From CAYLPT01 sp964385645 (GTDB lineage: Bacteria; Armatimonadota; Hebobacteria; Hebobacterales; Hebobacteraceae): a DNA stretch of 9,386 bases. Location: positions 1 to 9,386 of the forward strand of contig CAYLPT010000117.1 of the NCBI GenBank assembly GCA_964385645.1. The letters run 5' to 3'. Of this stretch, positions 1 through 7,733 are shown piece by piece. How positions within the stretch are numbered: the first letter of the stretch is position 1; the number at the start of each line of letters is the position of its first letter. The notes under the pieces are model-generated. The model had not been told where the DNA came from. It ran no database searches and saw nothing but the letters and a program-made list of their open reading frames with translations. Both the position numbers and the translations under genes were made by a program.

Positions 1-734
1 GCGCTCCTCCGCTCTCCCCCGGCCCACACCTCGCCCGGCCCCGCCCGCCACTCCGACCTTACCTCATGCCGCCCCGTCCGCAGCCTGATCGCCAGGGAGG
101 CCTGCGACCAGCGCGCCTCTGGCCCACGCGGGCGCGCCTCCAGGATGAGCGCCAGCCAGTCCGGCCAGGCGACGGTCTCGAAGCGGGCGTCCACCGGCAG
201 CTCGCGGCCGGCATGGTCTCGGAAGACCAAGTCGGTGATGTCGGCCCGCTGCAGGAAGCGTCCGCTCTCCACTATGCGGGGGCCGGTGTGCCAGGTGGGT
301 CGTCCACCTTCGGCGCAAGTGTACTCGATGCCATCAACGGTGATGACTAGGTCGAGCTCCGCAGGGGGCAGACCGGCGAAGACCGAGTTGTCCTGCACGA
401 GAGCCTGAGAGTACGGCAGGGGGGAGGGGATCACGCCCAAGTGGGGGATCCTCACTGACTCCACGTCGAGGGCCATGGCATACCGGCCGGTCTGGACAGA
501 CCGCAGCCACCTGCCGTCACCAGAGCGGCCGCGGAATCCGTCAGCCCACCACAGGTAGGTGTAGTCCTCGATCCGGGGCGCGCAGGCGATTGGTGAGACC
601 ATCTTCAGCTCCTCTGGGTTCGAGTAGATGCCCGGGGCCTCCGGGCCGAGGGTGGCCAGGTCTACGGTCAGACAGAACACGGCCGCCGCCAGCAGCAGAC
701 CCGGCCGCGCTGTGCGGTTCGCCCTGCCGGGCAT
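1..734 (-). CDS. Secreted protein of unknown function, 3' part missing (cut by window edge)
   Basis: Reading the minus strand from the ATG at 734 gives 244 codons with no stop before base 1, so the C-terminal part lies outside the window. The N-terminus has basic residues (R4, R7, R10) and a hydrophobic stretch around residues 12-24 (LLLAAAVFCLTV), suggesting a signal peptide or membrane anchor; I see no clear lipobox or A-X-A cleavage site. The rest looks soluble and beta-rich, with many Trp, Tyr and Gly residues. The ATG shares its A with the TGA of the upstream membrane-protein gene (TGATG), so translation is probably coupled and the products may act together at the cell envelope. I do not recognise the family. 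The codon use, the sensible sequence and the operon position make it a real gene although it has no visible stop. Confidence 0.8.
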   Translation of the reverse strand, partial: MPGRANRTARPGLLLAAAVFCLTVDLATLGPEAPGIYSNPEELKMVSPIACAPRIEDYTYLWWADGFRGRSGDGRWLRSVQTGRYAMALDVESVRIPHLGVIPSPLPYSQALVQDNSVFAGLPPAELDLVITVDGIEYTCAEGGRPTWHTGPRIVESGRFLQRADITDLVFRDHAGRELPVDARFETVAWPDWLALILEARPRGPEARWSQASLAIRLRTGRHEVRSEWRAGPGEVWAGGERRS

Positions 735-2710
735 CAGAGAGTCAGCCCCAGCAGCAGGAAGGTGGTCCGCTGGACCCAGAACTGCGTCGCGCTGCCGGCC
801 AGCAGGCCGAGGAAGAAGGGGAGCGCACGCCGGTGGGCCCGGAGGCCGCCGTAGCGCAGCAGGAGGCCCTTGAGCAGCCAGGTGATGAACATCGCGGGCA
901 GCATCCCGTGGATCACCCACCCGAGGGAGATCGGGAGCGCCACCGGGTGCAGGGGCCACCACTGGAAGGTCAGCTTGAGCCAGGCGAGCAGGGCGGTGAG
1001 CGCGGCGCCCACACCGATGGCGGCCGTCCCGGACCAGTCGCCGGGGGCAGGGTGGCGGAGGTTGCCGTCGAGTTCCTGGGCGATGTAGCCGGGCACCTGG
1101 AGCAGCAGACGGTTGACTTTGCCGGTGCCGATGCCCATCTGATAGCCCAGGTGCAGGCTCGCCCAGAAGTAAGAGAGGATGGCGATGGGCGCGGCGAGGG
1201 CGAGGACGAGGGCGAGCCGCCGCCGCTCCATCCGCCCTCCCTCGGCCATCTTCATCGCCTCGAGTTGCGCTGGGGCCTGCTGGTTCCGCTGGTGCCACAG
1301 GTACGGCCGCAGCAATGCCAACATCCCCAGGGTGCGCGGGGTCAGCGCCCGCGTGCCCGCCGTCGTGAAGATGATATAGTCCGGCATTCCCTCCCGCAGC
1401 TCGTGGCTCGGCGGGCCGAGCTGTGCTCGCACCCGCGTCAGCACCATCAGGATCGAGAAGTACATCGCCAGAAACGCCGCGATCACCCACTGCTGCATCC
1501 CGCCCCGGGCCAGCGCCCACCACAGGAAGCCCAGGCCGGCCGCCGCGCCAAGCGCCGCCGCACGATAGCCCAGCGCCTCCTCGCCATCGTCTGACAGCGA
1601 CGAACGTAGCCCGATCGCCCGCCGGAGGACCTGCGCGAGGTAGCGCCGGTCGAGCCACATGACCGTCAGCCAGAGGGCGAAGAGGCTCCCCGTCGCCTGG
1701 CGGTCGGAGTACGGGAATCCGCTCCAGGGGCTGACCGACCAGCCCAGATACCCCGAGGCCACGAACACCGCATCCCACATCAGGCTGGCGAGCATCAGCG
1801 ACAGCACCAGGTCGAGCGGCATCAGATACGTCAAGCCCAGCTCCCAGGGCCCAAACCTGAGGTCGGTGTAGCGCAGGAACTGCCACGGGTGCCGGTTGGC
1901 GACATAGGAGGTGAAGTCGAAGTACGTCGGGATCGAGAACAGGGCCGGGAAGAGGCCGGCGAGGGTGTTCCAGGTCCCCAGGCCGGCGGAGAGGAGGACG
2001 GCGAGCCAGAAGACCTTGCTCTTGAGCAGACCGAAGCGCTCGTCGGCGAGCTGGACGGGAAGGGTGGCGAAGGGGAACGGCAGCTTCTCCTCATCGGCCC
2101 ACCGCCGCCGCACCAACGCCTGCATACACAGGCACGTCCACATCATCGCACCCACCAGCCCGGCCCACCACAGCGCCGGCCCCGCCCATGCCTTGACGAT
2201 ACTCCATCGGTACAGCGATGCCTGGCCCAGATAGAACCCCGACAGCGTCTCTCCATCCCTCACCGTCAGCCACTCCGGCAGGTTGGGCCAGACCAGCCGC
2301 TCCCACTGGTTCCCGTCGGTGGCGGCCCAGAACGGGTAGGTGATGTTGCCCACCACCGCGCCACCCACATCCCAGAAGCTGCTGATGAGGCCCGTCGCGA
2401 TGACCACCGTCACATAGATGACCAGCAGCTCGCCCGGGGCGAAGGCCAACGACGGCCGCCTGCGCCGAAGCAGCGCGTTGGCGAGGACCAGCAGGAAGAG
2501 CAGGGCCACCGCGTTGTGCATCAGGCTCTCGGTCCCCGTCGCCCATCCCACCGCGTACAGGCTCTTCATCACCAACAGCGCGTTCAGCGGCAGCAGCGCC
2601 AAGGCGATCACCACCGCCCGCGCGGTGATGCCCCGGCCTCGGCGCAGGCGCGCCCGGCCCCCCGCCTCGTCGGGGTGGGAGGCAGGCTCCTGTCCTGCGG
2701 GCCGCCTCAC
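734..2710 (-). CDS. DUF6785/DUF6784-type polytopic membrane protein (OPT-transporter-like)
   Basis: An integral membrane protein of about 658 residues with a dozen or more hydrophobic segments, starting near residues 32-48, 65-80 and 95-112. Recognisable landmarks are a conserved LPFPFATLPVQL stretch after the first group of membrane segments and, near the C-terminus, WWPLHPVALPISLGWV followed by WLLKGLLLRYGGLRAHRRALPFFLGL. These match what I know of the DUF6785 (N-terminal) and DUF6784 (C-terminal) pair, which resembles the oligopeptide-transporter superfamily. Its substrate is unknown. I prefer the GTG start at 2710, which has AGAGG 8 nt upstream. The frame stays open to a TTG at 2863, which would add 51 hydrophilic, low-complexity residues with a poorly spaced ribosome site. 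The stop overlaps the start of the next gene, pointing to a two-gene operon. The family call is firm; a transport role is inferred. Confidence 0.85.
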   Translation of the reverse strand: MRRPAGQEPASHPDEAGGRARLRRGRGITARAVVIALALLPLNALLVMKSLYAVGWATGTESLMHNAVALLFLLVLANALLRRRRPSLAFAPGELLVIYVTVVIATGLISSFWDVGGAVVGNITYPFWAATDGNQWERLVWPNLPEWLTVRDGETLSGFYLGQASLYRWSIVKAWAGPALWWAGLVGAMMWTCLCMQALVRRRWADEEKLPFPFATLPVQLADERFGLLKSKVFWLAVLLSAGLGTWNTLAGLFPALFSIPTYFDFTSYVANRHPWQFLRYTDLRFGPWELGLTYLMPLDLVLSLMLASLMWDAVFVASGYLGWSVSPWSGFPYSDRQATGSLFALWLTVMWLDRRYLAQVLRRAIGLRSSLSDDGEEALGYRAAALGAAAGLGFLWWALARGGMQQWVIAAFLAMYFSILMVLTRVRAQLGPPSHELREGMPDYIIFTTAGTRALTPRTLGMLALLRPYLWHQRNQQAPAQLEAMKMAEGGRMERRRLALVLALAAPIAILSYFWASLHLGYQMGIGTGKVNRLLLQVPGYIAQELDGNLRHPAPGDWSGTAAIGVGAALTALLAWLKLTFQWWPLHPVALPISLGWVIHGMLPAMFITWLLKGLLLRYGGLRAHRRALPFFLGLLAGSATQFWVQRTTFLLLGLTL

Positions 2711-2718
2711 TGCGGCAA

Positions 2719-2723
2719 CCTCT
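2719..2723 (-). promoter_or_regulatory. Ribosome binding site deciding the GTG start of the DUF6785 gene
   Basis: On the minus strand AGAGG lies 8 nt before the GTG at 2710. The alternative TTG at 2863 has AGGA only 3 nt upstream. The first transmembrane segment begins about 30 residues after the GTG, which suits a membrane protein better than an 80-residue hydrophilic leader. Confidence 0.5.
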
Positions 2724-3143
2724 GCACGAGTCTCCCCTGAGAAGCCCGGTCCCTGTAGTGCGCCCTTCGCCTTCCCCGATAGACGCGACCGGAGTCCTGC
2801 TGATTCGTCGTCGGCGACGGGCCGACCTGCGGCGGTCGAAGCCCGCGGGGGGGCGATCCGCAAGAGTCCTTTGCTGCCCCGCCGGGCCCCTCCTCTCCCG
2901 GTGTGCGACTCCCAGCTCGCTGGCCCTTGCCCCCGCTACGTATGGGAATCCGCCGCCCGCGCCTGAGTTCCCCGACGCTGGGGCAGGTGCCAGCGCGACG
3001 GCCAGCCGCGGGGCCACTGCCGCTGCCGGGGGCGGACCGTCCAGGCGGCCGCCAGTGAGGGGTTCTGGACACAGGCCCCGGCCTTGCACAGCAGGCCTGG
3101 TTTGAGGCAGAATTGGCCGCGAGGGCAGCTGGCGAGTCGGGAC

Positions 3144-3148
3144 GGAGG
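3144..3148 (+). promoter_or_regulatory. Ribosome binding site deciding the ATG start at 3158
   Basis: A perfect GGAGG sits 9 nt before the ATG at 3158. The frame is open further upstream to a TTG at 3113, but that start has no Shine-Dalgarno sequence and would add 15 residues of Arg/Ala/Gly-rich sequence. Confidence 0.75.
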
Positions 3149-3157
3149 CGGGATGAG

Positions 3158-4102
3158 ATGGCAGATGTCGGGCTGCGGCCTCAGGACGCACTGCACATCG
3201 TGAGCGTCAGTCTCGGTTCGTCGAGGCGGAACCACTCGGTCCACGTGGAGATGCTGGGGAAGCGCCTGCTGATCGAGCGCATCGGCGTGGACGGGGACTA
3301 CCACAGGGCCTGCGCGCTGATCGCCGAGCTCGACGGCAGGGTGGCCGCAATCGGGCTAGGGGGGACCGATCTCTATCTGGTCGCTGGGAACCGACGTTAC
3401 GTGGTCGAGCAGTCGCGCCGGCTGGCGGAGTCAGCGAAGGTGACGCCTGTGGTGGACGGGAGCGGGCTCAAGAACACCCTCGAGCGCGAGACGATTCGCT
3501 GGCTTCACGCGAGCGGAGAGTTGCGCCTGGAGGGCCGAAGGGTCCTGCTGGTCTGCGCGGTTGATCGCTTCGGCATGGCGGAGGCCCTGTCGGAGATCGA
3601 GTGCGAGACGATCTTCGGGGACCTGATCTTCGGCCTTGGGCTGCAAATCCCGATCCGGTCGCTGCGCACCATCCGCATCCTGGCGTGGCTCGCCCTGCCG
3701 TTCCTGCGACGCCTGCCGATCAGGCTGCTCTACCCGACCGGCGAGAAGCAGGAGACCGCCATTCCTCGGTATTCCCGCTACTTCCGGTGGGCCGATGTGG
3801 TGGCCGGCGACTTCCACTACATTCGGCGCTACATGCCGCAGCACGGGATGGAGAGGAAAGCGGTCATCACCACCACCACAACGTCCGACGACGTCGCCTT
3901 GCTGCGCGACCGCGGCGTGAGCACCCTCGTCACCACCACGCCCGAGTTCGAGGGCCGCTCCTTCGGGACCAACGTCATGGAGGCCGCGCTCATCGCGCTG
4001 GCGGGCAAGCGCCCCGAGGAGATGGGGCCCAACGACTACCTGGAGATGCTTCGCCAGCTCAGGTGGAGGCCACGCATCGCTCGGCTAGCTACACCCGCCT
4101 AG
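3158..4102 (+). CDS. Conserved protein of the family labelled 'quinate 5-dehydrogenase'
   Basis: A soluble protein of 314 residues, about the usual length for the family. It matches the conserved pattern I remember from proteins carried in databases as quinate 5-dehydrogenase: VSVSLGSS near residues 15-22, GLGGTDLYL at 66-74, VVDGSGLKNTLER at 98-110, VCAVDRFGMAEAL at 132-144, then ETIFGDLIFGLG, LLYPTGEKQ, ADVVAGDFHYIRRYMP and GRSFGTNVMEAAL. A quinate dehydrogenase would oxidise quinate to 3-dehydroquinate with NAD(P)+. I see no classical GxGxxG Rossmann fingerprint, and no shikimate-pathway gene lies nearby, so that activity is not shown by the sequence. The middle holds a basic, hydrophobic stretch (about 168-190) that could be amphipathic. 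The ATG is set by a strong GGAGG. It is probably transcribed alone, since 359 bp separate it from the next gene. Family membership is likely; function is open. Confidence 0.75.
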   Translation: MADVGLRPQDALHIVSVSLGSSRRNHSVHVEMLGKRLLIERIGVDGDYHRACALIAELDGRVAAIGLGGTDLYLVAGNRRYVVEQSRRLAESAKVTPVVDGSGLKNTLERETIRWLHASGELRLEGRRVLLVCAVDRFGMAEALSEIECETIFGDLIFGLGLQIPIRSLRTIRILAWLALPFLRRLPIRLLYPTGEKQETAIPRYSRYFRWADVVAGDFHYIRRYMPQHGMERKAVITTTTTSDDVALLRDRGVSTLVTTTPEFEGRSFGTNVMEAALIALAGKRPEEMGPNDYLEMLRQLRWRPRIARLATPA

Positions 4103-4461
4103 GGCGGCACGCTCCCCCCTGCGCCGCGGGCAGCAGCCGTAGTGCCGGGGATCTGCCCCATCGCGAGAGGGCGCAGGCGCGCTGACCTCCCGATGCCCCG
4201 CCTAGAGCTGACGCCCGCTGGCGGCCTCGGGCCGTGAGCGTGCGCACCCATTCTCCAGCAGAAGGCCGCCCTGCGCGCATCCGGCTCCGCTCACTCTCGC
4301 ACGGGGTTGACGTGGCAGAGCCTGCCGGAGCTGAGGCACAGGCTCGAAGCGCAGGAATCGGCTTCTCGGAGGCGTAGGTCCAACGCGCCCGCGGCACCCA
4401 ACCGCGCTGTTGCCCGGCGCGCAAGCGCGCTCAGCGATGACTGACGAGGAAGCGTTAACTC
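4103..4461. other. Intergenic region before the MATE gene
   Basis: A 359-bp GC-rich gap with no convincing gene. Just after the upstream stop are GC-rich complementary stretches: GGGCAG (4128-4133) with CTGCCC (4153-4158), and GGGG/CCCC around 4147-4159. None is followed by a T-run, so a terminator is possible but weak. A TTGACG at 4307-4312 resembles a -35 box but has no acceptable -10 at normal spacing. GCGCGC-AA-GCGCGC at 4417-4430 can form a short hairpin 32 bp before the next start. Confidence 0.4.
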
Positions 4462-4468
4462 GTGAACG
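4453..4468. repeat. Short dyad over the MATE start codon, possible operator
   Basis: The sequence CGTTAAC-TC-GTGAACG is a 16-bp imperfect palindrome with a single mismatched pair. It covers the spacer between the GAGGA ribosome site (4446-4450) and the GTG start (4462-4464). Its position would suit a repressor site or a translation-blocking structure. A 16-bp dyad with one mismatch can arise by chance, so this is tentative. Confidence 0.25.
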
Positions 4469-5937
4469 AGACCGAGACCGGCGAGGTGACACAGGACCCG
4501 TCCGCGGACTCGCTGGGTCGGGCCGGCCGCCGGCACGGCCGTGACCTGACCACAGGCAGCATCCCCCGGCACATGGTCGCGTTCTCGCTGCCCATACTTA
4601 TCGGCAGCGCGCTGCACACGGCTTACAGCTTCGTGGACGCCATCTGGGTCGGCCACTACCTGGGGAGGTCGGCCCTGGCCGCGGTCACGGTCAGCTTCCC
4701 CGTGGTCTTCGTGCTGGTGGCCGTGGGGGGCGGGCTCACCATGGCGACGGGCATCCTGGTGGGGCAGCACTACGGCGCGCGCGATGCACAGCAGATGCGC
4801 CGCGTCGTTGACAGCTCGGTCGTCCTCATGGGGGGCCTGAGCGTGGCTCTGACCCTCGGCGGCAGCGTGCTGGCCCCCCACATCCTGCGCGCGATGGACA
4901 CGCCTGCCGCAGTGCTTCCGCTCGCCACCGGCTACATGCGGATCTTCCTGCTGGGCATACCGTTCGGATTCGGCCTCTTCCTCACTCGCAGCATGCTCCA
5001 GGGCATCGGCGACTCCGCCACCCCCCTCTACTTCCAGGGTGGCGCGGTAATGCTCAACATCATCCTCGACCCCCTCCTGATGCTCGGCTGGCTCGGCTTC
5101 CCGCGACTGGGCCTGGATGGCGCCGCCTGGGCGACCGTGGTCTCCCAGGGCCTGGCGCTGGCGGCCCTCCTGGTCCACCTCAAGCGCAGGCACAGCCCTG
5201 TCGCGCCATCGTTCCACCGCCTCCGTGTGCACTGGCCGACCGCATGGGTCACTGTTCGCATCGGCACGCCGGCCGCGCTGCAGCAGTCGCTCGTCTCCAT
5301 CAGCATGGTGTTCGTCATCGGCATCGTCAACCGCTTCGGCGAGAGCGCCACCGCCGCCTACGGCGCCGCCTCCCGAGTGGACCAGCTCGCCTTCATGCCC
5401 GCGCTCACCCTCAGCCTCGCCGTCTCCACCTTCACCGCCCAGAACATCGGCGCCCACAAGTTTGACCGCGTCCGCGCCACCTTCTGGTGGGGGCTCGCGC
5501 TGGCGGGCTCGGTCACCCTGCTCGCCTCGATCCTCGCCCTCACCATCCCGGCCACGCTGCTGCGCATCTTCACCAGCGACCCTGCCGTCATCCGCATCGG
5601 CATCGGCTATCTGCGCGTCGTCGGCGCCTGCTACATCTGCTTCGCCGCCCTCTTCGTCAGCAACGGCGTCATCAACGGGGCCGGCCACACTTTTGTCACC
5701 GCCCTCATCTCCCTCGTCAGCTTGTGGGTGGTACGCGTCCCCTTCGCCCTCTACCTGTCCAACCGCCTCGGCGACGTGCGCGGAATCTGGTACGCCATCG
5801 CCGCCAGCTTCGCCGTCACCATGTGCGCGAGCCTGGGCTACTTCTCGAGCGGGCGATGGCGGCGGCCGGTGGGCCGCGCGAGCCTCCCCCGGGCAGCCGC
5901 AGCCGCGGCCCCTTCCGGCGATGGGGCGGACATATGA
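4462..5937 (+). CDS. MATE family efflux transporter
   Basis: A 491-residue inner-membrane antiporter of the multidrug and toxic compound extrusion family, which exports drugs or metabolites using a Na+ or H+ gradient. The length is typical. After a hydrophilic leader of about 30 residues, the classic opening LTTGSIPRHMVAFSLPIL (29-46) leads into twelve predicted membrane segments in two related halves. Landmarks are LQGIGDSATP (179-188) followed by NIILDPLLM in the first half, then TPAALQQS (from 269), AQNIGAHKFDRVR (326-338) and NGVINGAG in the second. The C-terminal tail of about 30 residues is basic and alanine-rich and probably cytoplasmic. The GTG start at 4462 has GAGGA 11 nt upstream. 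I cannot infer the substrate. No efflux regulator gene is adjacent. It looks like a single-gene unit. Confidence 0.93.
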   Translation: MNETETGEVTQDPSADSLGRAGRRHGRDLTTGSIPRHMVAFSLPILIGSALHTAYSFVDAIWVGHYLGRSALAAVTVSFPVVFVLVAVGGGLTMATGILVGQHYGARDAQQMRRVVDSSVVLMGGLSVALTLGGSVLAPHILRAMDTPAAVLPLATGYMRIFLLGIPFGFGLFLTRSMLQGIGDSATPLYFQGGAVMLNIILDPLLMLGWLGFPRLGLDGAAWATVVSQGLALAALLVHLKRRHSPVAPSFHRLRVHWPTAWVTVRIGTPAALQQSLVSISMVFVIGIVNRFGESATAAYGAASRVDQLAFMPALTLSLAVSTFTAQNIGAHKFDRVRATFWWGLALAGSVTLLASILALTIPATLLRIFTSDPAVIRIGIGYLRVVGACYICFAALFVSNGVINGAGHTFVTALISLVSLWVVRVPFALYLSNRLGDVRGIWYAIAASFAVTMCASLGYFSSGRWRRPVGRASLPRAAAAAAPSGDGADI

Positions 5938-5963
5938 CCGCCCGCGGTGAGGCGTTACGCACT

Positions 5964-5979
5964 CCCTTAGGTCTGAGGG
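5964..5979 (+). terminator. Weak hairpin after the MATE gene
   Basis: CCCTTA pairs with TGAGGG (one T-G wobble) around a 4-nt loop GGTC, 26 bp after the MATE stop codon. There is no T-run behind it, so it could only be a weak or factor-dependent termination element. The remaining gap up to 6205 holds no gene that I can support; it contains a CCGGGCCCGG palindrome at 6094-6103 and a purine-rich stretch before the next start. Confidence 0.25.
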
Positions 5980-6205
5980 GACTCACCCGCCGCAGCGGCA
6001 TCTCCGGACCCTGGAGCACAGACGCGAGGCCGGGCGCGGGAACGCTTCGCGGCACGTCTGGAGCGGCCCTCTAGCCGGCCCATGAGGAGGTGGCCGGGCC
6101 CGGTGGGAGAGGCCCGCGTAAGTTTGCGCTCCACAGGGAGGCGAACGGAGAGAGGAAGCAGAAGCACGAGGCTGCACACGTACCCGCCCCCAAGCAGAGG
6201 AGCAC

Positions 6206-7699
6206 ATGGCCGCGCCGCTGCTGTCGAAGACGCGCTTTGTGTCGGGGAGACAATGCCTGAGGCGGCTGTGGCTGGAGGTGCACCGAGGCGAGCTGCGGCC
6301 GCCCCTCGACCCGGTCGCCGAGGCGCGGCTCGAGGCTGGCCAGCGCGTGGGCGAGCTGGCGCGAGAGTGCTTCCCCGGGGGCGTGCTCGTGGAGGCGCCG
6401 GCCTGGGACCACGACGAGGCGGTGGCGCGCACCGCGGAGCTGATGGCCGACCGTCGGGCGCCAGCGATCTTCGAGGCCGGCTTCCTCCACGACGGGGTGC
6501 GGCTGCGCACTGATGTGCTCGAACGAGGCCGCGGCGGCTGGCGGCTGATCGAGGTGAAGTCCTCCACCCAGCCCAAGGAGGAGCACCTCTGGGACGTGGC
6601 CGTGCAGCGGCACGTGCTCGCCGGCTGCGGTGTACCGGTGCTGTCCACGGGTGTGATGCACATCAACCGGGACTACGTCTATGACGGCCGGCGCCACGAC
6701 CCGCGCGAGCTGCTCCTGCTAAGCGACGTCACCCCGGATGTGGAGCCCCTCCTGCCGGAGGTGCCCGGCGCCCTGGCGCTGCAGAGAGAGGTGGTGGCCG
6801 ATGAGCGTGAGCCTGAGATCCCACCCGGTCCGCACTGCTTCTCCCCCTACGACTGCCCCTTCTTCTCTTACTGCGCGCCCGACAAGCACAAGCACTGGAT
6901 CGCCTGCCTGCCCGGGCTGCGGCCCGACCGATTCGCGGAGCTCGCCGCGCAGGGCATCGAGGACATCTCTCAGATCCCGGACGACTTCCCGCTGACAGGC
7001 CGGCAGCGCAAGGTGCGGGACGCGGTCCGCGCCGGCAAGATATGGGTCTCGGAGCGGGTCGGCGAGTCGCTGCAGCGGCTGACGCCTCCTTTGCTGTTCT
7101 TCGACTTCGAGACCATCGGGCCGGCGATCCCCCGCTATGCCGGGGTGCGCCCCTACCAGGCGACGCCCTTCCAGTGGTCCCTGCACATCGTCGAGCGCGA
7201 CGGGCGCATCACCCACCAGGGGTTCCTGTTCGACCAAGACGCCGACCCGCGCCGGCCGGTGGCGGAGTCCATGCTCGCGGCCCTGGAGCGGGAGGGGGTG
7301 ATCGTCGTCTACCATGCTCCCTTCGAGATCGGCGTCACCGAGCAGCTTGCCCAGGACCTGCCCGACCTGGCGCCCCGCCTGCTCGCCCTCCTGGATCGCA
7401 TGGTGGACCTGCTGGTGGTGGTGCGGGACTGCTACTACCACCCCGACCTGCTAGGCTCGTACTCGCTCAAGCGGGTCGTCCCCGCGCTGGTGCCCGACTG
7501 CGCCTATGAGGACCTGACCATCCAGCAGGGGGAGATGGCCTCCATCATCTACCTCCAGATGCTGGAGGAGGCTGACCCCGCACGGCGAGACTCGCTCCGG
7601 CGCGATTTGCTCGAGTACTGCAAGCGCGACACCTGGGCGACCGTGCGGATCTGGCAGGAACTGTCCCGGTTCGCGGAGGCGAGGGGGGACACGGGGTGA
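6206..7699 (+). CDS. DUF2779-type nuclease: Cas4/RecB-like Fe-S domain fused to a DEDDy exonuclease
   Basis: A 497-residue two-nuclease protein. The N-terminal half looks like a Cas4/AddB-style PD-(D/E)XK nuclease: E90 in FEAGF, D103, E116-V-K118 and Q134 fit the active site, and C17 with C211-X5-C217-X5-C223 fit a 4Fe-4S cluster. Residues about 232-280 form a short helical linker (LPGLRPDRFAELA...IP). The C-terminal half matches DUF2779, a DnaQ-like 3'-5' exonuclease fold: D300-F-E302 (motif I), YHAPFE at 369-374 (motif II region), DRMVDLLVVVRD then GSYSLKRVVPAL, and Y471-X3-D475 (motif III, DEDDy class). All expected catalytic residues seem present, so it is probably active on DNA or RNA ends; its pathway is unknown. 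The ATG has AGAGG 5 nt upstream. The next gene, also nuclease-like, starts 34 bp after its stop, so the two are probably co-transcribed. Confidence 0.9.
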   Translation: MAAPLLSKTRFVSGRQCLRRLWLEVHRGELRPPLDPVAEARLEAGQRVGELARECFPGGVLVEAPAWDHDEAVARTAELMADRRAPAIFEAGFLHDGVRLRTDVLERGRGGWRLIEVKSSTQPKEEHLWDVAVQRHVLAGCGVPVLSTGVMHINRDYVYDGRRHDPRELLLLSDVTPDVEPLLPEVPGALALQREVVADEREPEIPPGPHCFSPYDCPFFSYCAPDKHKHWIACLPGLRPDRFAELAAQGIEDISQIPDDFPLTGRQRKVRDAVRAGKIWVSERVGESLQRLTPPLLFFDFETIGPAIPRYAGVRPYQATPFQWSLHIVERDGRITHQGFLFDQDADPRRPVAESMLAALEREGVIVVYHAPFEIGVTEQLAQDLPDLAPRLLALLDRMVDLLVVVRDCYYHPDLLGSYSLKRVVPALVPDCAYEDLTIQQGEMASIIYLQMLEEADPARRDSLRRDLLEYCKRDTWATVRIWQELSRFAEARGDTG

Positions 7700-7720
7700 G
7701 ACCCGTCGGTATGCCCAGTC

Positions 7721-7725
7721 GGAGG
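7721..7725 (+). promoter_or_regulatory. Ribosome binding site deciding the ATG start at 7734
   Basis: GGAGG lies 8 nt before the ATG at 7734. A GTG in the same frame at 7725 overlaps this site and therefore cannot use it, which rules for the ATG. Confidence 0.75.
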
Positions 7726-7733
7726 TGAAGCAG

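Larger units (their letters stand above)
2711..3157. other. Divergent intergenic region
   Basis: This 447-bp GC-rich gap lies between two divergently transcribed genes and should hold both promoters, though no convincing -35/-10 pair stands out on either strand. Close to the right-hand gene there is a small inverted repeat, GGCCT (3080-3084) with AGGCC (3093-3097) around an 8-nt loop, and a direct repeat CAGGCC (3072-3077 and 3092-3097) spaced 20 bp, about two helical turns. The first part (2711-2863) is also open in frame with the membrane protein if the TTG start were used. I see no small gene here. Confidence 0.5.

Noticed and set aside
590..2740. Long open frames on the plus strand (590-1594, 1889-2740) opposite the membrane protein
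   Set aside because: They are antisense to a clearly coding membrane protein. Their translations are rich in Arg, Gly, Pro and Gln without domains, as expected for GC-rich shadow frames.
3084..3113. TTGCAC...CAGAAT (18-bp spacing) as a promoter for the gene at 3158
   Set aside because: Only 3 of 6 and 4 of 6 bases match the sigma-70 consensus, which is expected by chance in this length.
2091..3191. Minus-strand frame crossing the divergent gap and overlapping the membrane protein in another frame
   Set aside because: It overlaps the real gene by more than 600 bp out of frame and its product is low-complexity.
3869..3883. ACC/ACA/ACG run, which could look like a microsatellite
   Set aside because: It encodes a threonine run in a place where homologues as I recall also have Thr-rich sequence, so it is ordinary coding sequence.
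4291..5688. A 465-codon open frame on the minus strand opposite the MATE gene
   Set aside because: Its translation is dominated by Ala, Asp, Glu, Gly, His and Arg repeats with no recognisable domain. It mirrors the codon bias of the real gene.
6094..6103. CCGGGCCCGG palindrome as an operator or attachment site
   Set aside because: A 10-bp G/C-only palindrome is expected by chance in sequence this GC-rich, and nothing else supports a site.
6719..7441. Minus-strand open frame opposite the DUF2779 nuclease
   Set aside because: The plus strand here encodes conserved catalytic motifs; the antisense product has no family features.
7725..7733. GTG at 7725 as the start of the short nuclease gene
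   Set aside because: It overlaps the GGAGG ribosome site that serves the ATG at 7734.
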